Source: Panorpa germanica (lineage: Eukaryota; Arthropoda; Insecta; Mecoptera; Panorpidae). From it: DNA of 64,000 nt. The stretch covers positions 8,374,451-8,438,450 of the forward strand of contig OY783213.1 in assembly GCA_963678705.1 (NCBI GenBank). The letters run 5' to 3'. The first letter of the stretch is position 1; the number at the start of each line of letters is the position of its first letter. Below the pieces are notes generated by a model. It ran no database searches. It had not been told where the DNA came from and saw nothing but the letters and a program-made list of their open reading frames with translations. A program made the translations under genes and the position numbers. This document shows positions 54,201 to 64,000 of this stretch, in pieces.

Positions 54201-57200
54201 GTTCGTAGCATCGTTTGGTACTGGCTTTACTCGGAAATCGCTGGGACAAATTATCCTGCAAGTAAGTACTACAAATCCTCTCTAAATTTAGAGCCGGACA
54301 ACTCGTGGTTATCATGAATTCAAGGCATACGATTTAAGGAGTTTTAAGCAGCTCCTGAATCAAACTTCTATATAACGAAACTTTGTAATTTCTGTATAGA
54401 ACACGTTTATTCCAGAGATCCTACTTATTCGCTTCCGGACCTGGCTAAATATAAACCTGGGGAACATAAAAGTGCCAAAACTTATTTTTCAGTCGTCTAT
54501 ATTTATTCCTGTAAAGATTTACGCTTCATTTCCTCCAGAATAATTACAATACAGAGGGTGAAAAAAGCACTTAAATTAAAAAACGATGGAAACGTGTTTC
54601 AGACATGCACCGCTCCTTGATCACAATTAAAAAAGTTCACCCTCTGATAGAAAACAAAGACGACGGCACGTTGCATAACTTCTTATACACAATATTTTAT
54701 TTTTAGAGTTAGTAGGTGCTCAATATGAAACTGGATTGCCCACGCATGCCCGCTTTTACAAGCTTATAAGAAAATGCATAATAAATCAATTTCTGAGTGC
54801 ACCAGCTACTGTATAAATTGGGTCAGAGACTTCATGCCTTGTTTACACACCGCGGTAACCTCATTATGTAGAAAACTGACAAGGACACGAAATCGAATAT
54901 AAAGTAGTCAGCAGGGAGTGTGTTTTAAGAGTGGGGTACGAGAAAGGGGAAGGGGTAGTCGAGTATAAGTAAATTAATACATCGAAGAACAGCGGAGTAA
55001 CATTTTGTATCTAGATACAAAGATCTGCGTTTACTTCTACAGCAAAGCATTACTAAATTAAATGTACACCTAATCCGGCTCTGTTTTTCTTATGAAATGA
55101 TGTGTTAAGAATTAAGAATTAATTATCTATAACTTTACCAAAGAAGAAATCAATTTATAAATTGAAATATATCAAACGGTTTTTATCTTAATGACTTAGT
55201 AGTTCAATATATCAATTGAAAGGCAAATCAATTATAAAATAGATTGGATAACGAAAACAAAAGACCTCACTGGTTCTAAAGTAGCTTTATATATTCCAGA
55301 GAGGTCTTTAATTAAACCCAGTAAATTATATCAACACTGTAGTATAGAGCACCAGGCTATTCTATATCTATCACACATAAATTACAAACCAAATTACACT
55401 CGTGGGGAATCAAAAGACAACTGATTAATGTGCTGATAATTATGTTCTCAAATGTGATGTGATTAGTGATATATTATCATAACACTACAATACTTCTAGA
55501 GGAGCACTTCTTAAATTATTAAAGTTAGTTTTTAAATATGAAATTGAACAAAAATTGTCAGACTACAATATCAAATATTTGCGGACGATTTTGACCGATC
55601 GTGTAACATATGTCTTCAAGATTGATTGCATAGCAGACGCAGAGAGTTCTGTGGTTGCCGCCATCAATCACTTTGAAAGTGATCGACATATAATGCCGCA
55701 GTACTCGAACAATTCTATGTAAATGTATATATTGTATATAAATTTAGATTCAAACTGGAATCGATTCTTTTAATTGAACATTGTTACACTACATTGTATT
55801 ATCATCCACAAAATTTAAGTTTGACGATTTAAAAATCGACTGCAAAGTTTCGACCCTAAAGCGTTAAACCTGGTATCATGTGTATCGAATTAAAAACGCA
55901 TTTTGTAGGTCCTTTAACGACAAAGACCATGAAGAAGACAATAAAAGGAACCCAATTTTGATTTTAAAAGTGAATATATTTTATGTAAAATAATTTATTT
56001 GTAATTTAAAATATATATTTTTAATAACATTAATAAAACCGTGTATTATAATACCCGAAAAAAGCTTAAATTATACATATAATTCCAGAATATAAAGTTT
56101 TACTGTCATTAGAATTAAACAATGAATGAGTACGAACGACGGGCATGAGTATCATCAAAATATGTCCTGTGGGATTGAATTTTATGGAAATTTTAGAACA
56201 TTCACAAAGCTCTAAAATGTGTATATAACATAAAGTTGGAGATGTGTAATGCCTTTTTAATATGATTATAAAATGTTGAATTAAAAAGACAAATAAAATG
56301 ACAAAACAATTTTCTGAAATAAATTTACTCGAAATGTTTCAATTAAAAATGCAGTCACAAAAATCTGCGGTTTTATAAAAGAAAAAAATATAGTTCCCAA
56401 TTTTCTTCTGATGAATTACAGTATAAAGCAAAAGTTTAAAAAATGTAATAGGTATTTTCCTATCTTCCTAAAATATAATTTTATTGAAAAATGAGTTTGT
56501 ACACGATCCGGACAGCCCGAATAAATACGCAAAAAAAGAGTATGTTTTCTCAAAATCTTATAATGTGGTGAAAAAATATTTACCAACTCACAATCTTATC
56601 ATAATTTATGAGAACAGTTATTAATGTAATAAATGATAATGCATTGTTTAATTGGATTAGTACGCTATTACATTTTTCAGAACATTTTCTAAACTGATAA
56701 ACATAACTCGGAAACGTAGAGGAAAAACTTCAGATAATCTTATTTAAAATTTAGAAAGAAGATATTAAAAAATGTAAGATAAAATGTATAGTAGAATATA
56801 AAATACGAAAATTGAAAATAACTTCATCAAGATTCTTTATGGATTCTGTCTGCTGTAAGATAAGTTCATTTTAAAGTAAAGAATCTATATACGAGTATAT
56901 GAAGTTATAAAATAAAATATACATATTTTATACAAATATATAGATATTTACTGGTACTATATATGGATCGTTGTCGTTTGTGTAATAATTTGTTCTAATA
57001 AATTAATAAAATGAAGTATATATATGTATATCTATGTTAGAGAATACATAAATGTCAATTCTGAAATTGACAGGTGTTATGTCGATGACGCAAACTACGT
57101 ACTTTGTCAATATTATATATGTAGTATATTTTACCGTTTTAAAAGGAGTTCAATTATAAAAAACATGAACGAAAATGAAATGCAAGAATGAACATTCAAT

Positions 57201-57325
57201 ATTTGACTACAGTAGATAACATAATTAATGAAATAATTTAATTAATTGTATTTTCATTTTCGTTAATATTATTCTTGAATAATACCAACAAATAGAAATA
57301 CGTGAATTTAACATAAAACAATTAC
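51281..57325. other. Long stretch without recognised genes
   Basis: Open frames of 61-91 codons (for example 51582-51857 and 54066-54317 on the plus strand, 53973-54176 on the minus strand) have no recognisable domain. The 54060-54250 segment is noticeably GC-richer and open on both strands, which may indicate an old transposon piece. Nothing else stands out from the AT-rich background. Confidence 0.3.
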
Positions 57326-57742
57326 TTAAGATGAAACGATACTTGGCCATTTTTTTCTAGCGAAATATAGATGGCGATACTATATAATAGGTTAAATATT
57401 ATCAAAAAAAACTATGTTTTTTATGTTTAAATCGTTTTATGTAAGTAACTATAAACGCGAATCAAAATCTAAAGCTGCAATTAGTTAGATGAATAACGTA
57501 TCTACATTTTAAGTTTTCTTCCACTGACTTTTAATGAGTTAGAACCGCAAAAATAAGTTTTGAAAATGAATATTGCTATATTTTCTAGTTAAATTCCAAT
57601 TTTTATATGACTGGTAACATTTCTAAGGGATTGTCTTAAATTTTAGTACCTTTATTTATGATGTTGATAATATTTAACCTGCTGTATAGTATCGCCATCT
57701 ATATTTCGCGAGAAAAAATGGCCAATTATCGTTTCACCTTAA
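57326..57742. mobile_element. TTAA-flanked inverted-repeat element, family 7 (417 bp with flanks)
   Basis: TTAA at 57326-57329 and at 57739-57742 flank termini that pair for about 65 bases. The left end reads GATGAAACGATACTTGGCCA; the reverse complement of the right end reads GGTGAAACGATAATTGGCCA. Pairing continues through GAAATATAGATGGCGATACT to GGTTAAATATTATC. No coding capacity is present. The target site is of piggyBac type. Confidence 0.85.
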
Positions 57743-57842
57743 TATATAACGTCCAGTGATTTATATTAATGTTATTAGAATCATAAAATATTCATTTTTG
57801 GATTAACACATTCTTCGACAGAAATGTTTAAGACACGTAGGA

Positions 57843-58039
57843 TAGGGTTTTCTTTCAACAAGAGCGGTCATTTCAAATCAATAAAAAAAACACAATATTT
57901 TGATGATATTTGATAGATATTGTGTTTCATTACTAACCTCAAAGTTTATACTTTAGATCGAAATAAAAATATCACCTTTTTACAGAAATATTACGTTTTT
58001 CTATTGATTTAAAATGACCGTTCTTATTGAAAGACCCTA
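57843..58039. mobile_element. Small TA-flanked inverted-repeat element (about 193 bp)
   Basis: TA at 57843-57844 is followed by GGGTTTTCTTTCAACAAGAG and CGGTCATTTCAAATCAATA. The right end is the inverse (reverse complement GGGTCTTTCAATAAGAACGG and following), ending before TA at 58038-58039. The arms pair over about 55 bases. It is a MITE with a TA target site, compatible with the Tc1/mariner superfamily, lying only 100 bases from the TTAA element to its left. Confidence 0.8.
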
Positions 58040-61000
58040 TAAAAAGTTGTCTTACATAGCAGTTGTATATAACATAGAAGGAAGGAAAGCTGGAGGAATG
58101 GCGTATACACCATCGCCACTGGTTTACTATGACAACAATTGAGATCAAGAAAACTTGCCTTTCTTTCCGTTTGCAATCATCCTATTTCTTTCTGTGGGCA
58201 TCTCCTTTACTCACGATGATTAATAACAATGATCAGAGCAAAACTGTTACTAATCCCTGTAGACCATGCTTTAAAAATGTATGTATCCCATGGTTTCATA
58301 AGGGTTTACGCTCATATGTACAACTATATCATATGACAGCAAAGTCTACTGCGTACTTTGTGAAATTACTTCACACTAATTTGTACAATTTATGTACGCA
58401 CTTCTTTACGCACGCTTAAATATTTAAGGCATCGTTGACATATCCGTAGAGTGCTTAATATCCCAGTAGAATTTACTCGTAATACTGGATCCGGTATATT
58501 TATGTGTAGCATTAACACCAGCTATAAAACGGAGCACTTCCTGGAAAACGGTGTTACACAACTTTTGGATGAGTAAAAAATTTAATGGTGTCGCACGATT
58601 TCATCATTAATAAACTTAAGTTTAATGTTTGAAGTCAATACGTTGCTTGGTGTAGGTTAAAATAGAAATGTTGCTTTACCAATAATATAATTCAAATAAT
58701 TAGAAGTATTTTGTATCTGTTGTAAGACAAAGACGGCTATAGTCTGCTGGGAAAATGTAGGCAAGGATATGACGTTAAAGTTTGAAACATATTGCTTAAT
58801 ATTATAAAAAGGTATAAACGAATATTTTCTAGAAAATATATATAAATACATATAGTAAATTTAATATTACACATTTGTGTTATGAATTTACAAGAGTAGA
58901 TTTAAATGTCAAATATTCTGAACATAATTTATGTCATGTGACTTATTAAATGACGTGATAATATGTTTTTATTATGTGACATATCAAAATAAAGGTCAAT
59001 TGCCATCAATGAGTGACATATGTGCTTGCTTTAGGCACAAAACAGACATAAGTTAACCTAGGGTTATTGATTGAGACTGATACTTAAGTTATAAGACATT
59101 CCGAGAGGAATCTAACTTAGTGCGTATTGTGCTGTCTGATTTTCTCATGGAATGAAACTCCCTTCCCTTTTTCCTGTTAATAATAACTTACAAAACATAC
59201 GTAACTTTATATAAAAGCAATATCTAAGGCTTACGGCAAAGGGAGTTTTATAAATAATATATTTTACCTCAAGTCTTGAAAACATTTCTGAATTCAGATC
59301 AATAAATCAAGAGAAGATTTTGACAAAGAAATTGGAGGATATAGGATATTCCTAATTTAATAAAATTAAAGGAAATAATATAATTAGTGGGTGTATTTGA
59401 TCTTGTAATTCAGAAAACTTTTATTATTTATGAAAACAATTAGCCTTCTAACAAATTTAGTTTTTTATAAAAAAACCTAAACACAATAATTTCATATTAA
59501 GACATTCTTTATTCTGAATATATCTGCATGTTACATATCGCTTCTATTAAATATAGAAAATATATATAGTGTATCTGTTTTTAGAATCGGTGTTCGATCA
59601 TGCATATTCACATTCTGCTAGTCACTTGCTTAAGGTAATGTTTTTATGCGAACTCACGCAAATATACATTCATCAAATGTTGCTTTGTGTTATGACATCT
59701 ATTGTTTTATTTATGACTTATTCTAAACTTACACCAATTTGTTTTCTTTACGTTAAATATTGTTATTTAATTTTTTAATTTAACAATCATCTATTGCCGA
59801 TAGTATTAGGTTTTTCACATGATTACATCGATCCTTTTCTGACCTTATGAATCCGAAAAGGACGAATATAGTCGCATTAAATATTCGCGCGCATCTTTAA
59901 CTTGCGACGTCGACTTTTTCAGTAGGGTGTATTGGAGAAGTGTTCCATTAACACACTGTATCATGAGATAGAGCTGCTACTTTAATATTTATCAATACAC
60001 CACTGTGCTGAAAGTGTATATTCCTAAGGAGTTGACAACATGCGCAAAATAAGACAATATTTTGATCTACGTACATACTATCAATATGGTTAATAATGTG
60101 CGCTAATGTGAAACAAATGCAATACGTCCTATTTTAAATATCGGAGTATAAAGTAGTTTTTGTAACAGTCTTCAGCAGTTTTTATGATGTCGCTGCTTGT
60201 AAATATAATGTTATATCAATATATCTCATACTTTTCGAAATAAAATCGTATTTAAATATTGTTCAGTTACTAAATAAATACAATTTTAGGTACACATCCC
60301 TAAGTCTTATTCATTCGTTAAGTCAATTCAACTGTAAAATTATTTTGCTGCTTCCAATTTAAATAATATTTCTGAGATATATTTTTTTTTTGAAAACATG
60401 TTTTCTTTACTGTATTGCCCTCCTGTTTTTACACACAACAAAAGATTTTTGTGAAGGGGACGCAAGAATATGAATAAGTAATATAAGCGACAAAAATGTC
60501 TACCGAGATACAATATTTGATACCATTAAAAAAGTTATCGTAAATTTTCCTTGTGACTGTTTCTTTTTAATCGTGAGAGTGCAAGGATATTGAATTCTTA
60601 GAATTATAAATATGTATATACTTTAAGGGAGTCTGCATATTAGATACACGCCTGTCTTAAGACAGTCTCTGTACAGTCGGCGATTTGTAGGCGCTTTCTA
60701 TACGCAATATTCTATTTAGTTCAAAAAAATATCTTACCGCATACGCTTATAAGTTTAACTTAATAAAATTATTTAAAACTGTTAAAACGAACTCGCATAA
60801 AACTTTGTTGTTTTACACATTGCAAGTGTTTCATTATTATTTACAAACTCGTTTGTTATTTTAATTGTTTACTAAAAATGAATAACATTTATGCATATAT
60901 AAGTACATACCGCATATTGGTATAAAATTGTTGTATACAGCAAAACCAAAGAATGCATAACACGCTGCAATATTTCTTAAATTTGGCCTCGGTCATGTTT

Positions 61001-61139
61001 TAATTATATTTTGTTAATGTAAACTTTAGTACATTTAATGCGCTATTATTTACCATAATAGATGTTTTGGTAAACAATTAATGTTACTTTAGTTAGCATT
61101 TGTATTATTATTATGTTTTTTTTATATATAACGTCGGTC
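58040..61139. other. AT-rich sequence, nothing recognised
   Basis: A 96-codon plus-strand frame at 58129-58419 has no domain or splice context that I recognise. The rest shows only AT-rich background and a weak inverted pair (AAACTCCCTT at about 59156, AAGGGAGTTT at about 59239). Confidence 0.3.
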
Positions 61140-61280
61140 TATTTCCGATACCACTCAACGTAGTTGGCCGCTCCGTTGCTTAATAATATTATAATTACAC
61201 AGTGAAGAAAATATAGCGCTGGTCCGTGAATCCAGCACAATAACACAGCAAATGCGTCAATTTCAACCACTTTCGTTTTA
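61140..61280 (-). other. GC-richer island with a hydrophobic minus-strand frame
   Basis: About 49 open codons on the minus strand include VVEIDAFAVLLCWIHGPALY and FLHCVIIILLSNGAANYVEW, ending RK-stop. It looks membrane-protein-like, but there is no start codon and no recognised family. It does not match the missing TMEM184 N-terminus. Confidence 0.15.
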
Positions 61281-62410
61281 TTTATACTTTATATTTTATG
61301 TGTCGATTTGTTCTATCCAATCTTTTCAAAAGAAATGTTTCAATCGGAACAGACCCGCAGAAAAACGCTGACCATTTTTTGCACAAAGATCTAAATCTAT
61401 AATTAATGAAAAACGAAGTTTTGAACCTTCTTGCTAGTTAATTAAAAAATACGGCGAAATGTATTATTAAGAGATTTCACAAATTAAAACGAAATATTTT
61501 CATCATTATCTGCCGGTCTACAATTTATCAATTACTCCGCCTCAACTTAATGGTTACCTTGAATTTTAAATTGTATAAACCAGAAAAAGAAGAATTATAT
61601 TTCCAGCATTGTAATGAAAATGGAAATTCCAATTCTTAACTTGGAAATATTAATATTCTCGATGGGATTGGAATTAACAAAATACGTCATAAATTATCAA
61701 TAATTCACATGATCGATGATTCATAATAAATTCTAATCTATCTAGGTATGTTTCGCAATGTCTTAACATTATGCAATTTATATAATAAAATGTCAATTCA
61801 TTAATTACTTTGATATTATTGTAAAACATAAGTACCATATATTTTTCAAAATTATCTTTATAAGAAATTTGATAAATTACTATACAAAATATTTTGCAGT
61901 TATCTAAAAGTTACTTTTTTAAGTAACTCGTTGTAACTTCTATGGTATCTATTTTCACGTATCAGCATTCTATTTGATTTTCAAAGACTTCTTGAATATC
62001 AATAAGAAACAGTAAAAAATACTGTTGCTTTAACATCTGATGCTCCTTCCCTCTTTCTTACATCACGGTGTCATTTATATTCATGTTGTTCTTATTCTCA
62101 ATAGTGAACTCTTTTTGAAAATTCTTTCTAATTTATTTATTATATAAAAAATTGTACTCAAAATAATGATATATTATTAATAAAAATTTAATGTACACTT
62201 TCTAATTTTGTTAATATAAATTGTTGTATAACATTTTTTTATTCATTGTAACTTTTTAATTTAAAATACATTAAAATTCTATTAAATTATTTAATTACAC
62301 GTTGAATTATTTGAACATTTGTATATTTTTAAACCGAGTGAAGTACTACCATATTGAAGGATATTATTTTGAAAATTTCATTTATGAAATTAGTAGAAAA
62401 TACATAATGA
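61281..62410. other. AT-rich sequence, nothing recognised
   Basis: No frame or element ends are visible. Confidence 0.35.
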
Positions 62411-63031
62411 TCCGGTCAATTTAAACATAAAAATAGTGATCAAATAACAAAAAATGCCGGAGAGCCAAATATTGGTGGAGAGCTGGGGTTTACCATTACA
62501 AATAAAGTTTTAAAAATCCCCATCGATTCTATGTGTGCTTCAAAAGTTATTCGGGGTCAAAGGTAAAAATTTGAGGTTTTTTGGATTTTTCTCGAAAACG
62601 GTACGTTTTATCAAAAAAAAATCAAACCAAACTTGTAGATCTTAAAATTTTGGAGTAAGCCTACAGGTGAAACCACGGTAAAAAAAATGCGCCGAGTACA
62701 CTACCTCACAGGTGGCATGGAAATGTATGCATATCATGTATCTGAGAATCGCGACTCTTAGAATCGCGATATCTAAGGAATGGTAACTCTTAGGAAAAAA
62801 ATCATAAGGACCATTTTTGTAGAGAATTTTAAGATCTACAACTTTGGTTTAAGGTTTTTTTTGATAAAATTTACCGTTTTCGAGAAAAATCCAAAAAACC
62901 TCAAATTTTGACCTTTGACCCCGAATGACTTTTGAAGCACACATAGAATCAATGGGAATTTTTAAAACTTTATTTGTAATGATAAACCCCAGCTCTCCAC
63001 CAATATTTGGCTCTCCGGCATTTTTTCCGGG
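62411..63031. mobile_element. Foldback element family 6, copy b, with arms of about 195 bp
   Basis: The left arm (about 62455-62649) and right arm (about 62828-63023) are near-perfect inverted copies. Both carry GCCGGAGAGCCAAATATTGG, TTCGGGGTCAAAGG and TTTTTCTCGAAAACGG. The left outer end (CCGGTCAATTTAAACATA) matches copy a at 48018, but the right outer end is cut short at CATTTTTTCCGGGC. The middle contains GTGAAACCACGGTAAAAAAA and ATGCGCCGAGTAC, which appear in copy a on the other strand. No coding capacity is present. Confidence 0.85.
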
Positions 63032-64000
63032 CTATAAGTATTCTGATGAATAATTTAAAAAATATTTTACAACAATAATAAATTGCGTCTAATACAGAAT
63101 TGTTTTGAAAAAGGTGTCTTTTGTATCTACACAATTTCCTCTTTATGTATTTTTTCTCCGTAACTACCACAAACGATTTACCGGTTTATTTGTATACCGG
63201 ATAAAACAAATAGCCAGGATATTTATACTATTATCGTCTTAGTTGTAAAATATAAACGTGTCACCTACATATAAAAACCGCGACCGTATCTAGAACAGTC
63301 CTAAAAAACCACGAAGCTCATGCAGTGAAATAAATTCAAACTAACGTAACGTAAAAAATAATAAATTAACCCTGAGTACCATATTCTTGGAATTAATGTA
63401 ATTTATAATTAGTTAAACTCATTATAATTTTAACTCATAATTTATTAAGATCTACAAAGACATTTTTTAAATATTTCTACGAACACAGAAATTTGTATGT
63501 ATATATATACATATATCCTATTTATACATAAAATGTAATTAATTTTGCTCCTTTTGAAACCATATCCTTATTTTGAATATATCGCACGGTAAAGGAAATG
63601 TAAAATGTTTGGATAACGTAATTGTTTCGTCCTTTGTCAATGCCAGTTATGTCAGCATGTTGACAATGGTGGAAATTGAGGGTTGGTTATTATTTTTGTA
63701 TATATTTTGTGTATCTATAAATATAGAGTGATAATAAGGGTGTTATCTTTCCTGGAAATTGAGTTTTCCAGATTTCAAAATAACAATATTAAACCTGAAT
63801 AAATATGCTGACAAAAGTGACATGTAATACCTTTTCATGTTATAAGAGATATTAAATTACAAGATTTTGCTACTACGGCATATATTTTATTAAAAGCAAT
63901 TTTTTCGTGATAATTCTTTATGATATTTCCAAAATTCAATTCCTGTGACTCAATTGCCTGATTACACTTAATCCGATAATTCAATTCTAAGAGTATTTAA
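63032..64000. other. AT-rich sequence to the window end, nothing recognised
   Basis: The overlapping 66-codon minus-strand frame at 62970-63170 runs out of the foldback element and is not a gene. Nothing else is visible. Confidence 0.35.

Noticed and set aside
53973..54317. GC-richer segment with overlapping open frames on both strands
   Set aside because: I considered a transposase fragment but could not find any catalytic or DNA-binding motif to support it.

Overview
The window is AT-rich nuclear DNA from an animal, most likely an insect. The protein genes are split by short introns with ordinary GT-AG sites, and the sequence between them is full of decayed transposons. The C-terminal part of a non-LTR retrotransposon inside one intron (about 18.9-19.8 kb) resembles elements I know from ants and other Hymenoptera, so a hymenopteran is my best guess. 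That is an inference, not a proof.

Layout. (1) 161-338, minus strand: the first coding exon of a protein kinase, probably a PKA catalytic subunit of the Pka-C3/PRKX type. The rest of the gene lies off the left edge. (2) 2.53-5.72 kb: a satellite array of about 37 copies of an 87-bp unit with a higher-order pattern. (3) 6465-10735, minus strand: a complete 15-exon gene for NAT10, the RNA cytidine acetyltransferase. All splice phases agree, giving 990 residues. (4) 14469-20064, minus strand: the last six coding exons of a TMEM184-family membrane protein. Its first coding exon or exons were not found. (5) 20.1-64 kb: no gene I can name. This stretch is either a very long 5' intron plus upstream region of TMEM184 or intergenic DNA. 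It holds a Tigger/pogo DNA transposon with intact ends and a frameshifted transposase (34122-35945), a deleted mariner (42336-42725), LINE 3' ends, and several families of short inverted-repeat elements. At least three of these families sit between TTAA target sites. There is also a foldback repeat present twice and one compact hairpin (50922-51031).

The three host genes are all on the minus strand, and nothing suggests that they work together. NAT10 acts on rRNA and tRNA in the nucleolus, TMEM184 is a multi-pass membrane protein, and the kinase is a cytoplasmic signalling enzyme. The most unusual structure is the satellite: its period is a multiple of three, each unit contains an inverted repeat, and reading-frame stops disappear at its right edge. 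A few GC-richer islands between 25.9 and 61.3 kb (25.93-26.10, 26.53-26.64, 27.10-27.24, 33.40-33.60, 41.91-42.10 and 61.14-61.28) could be unrecognised exons or promoters. They are reported with low confidence because open frames of similar length occur by chance throughout this window.
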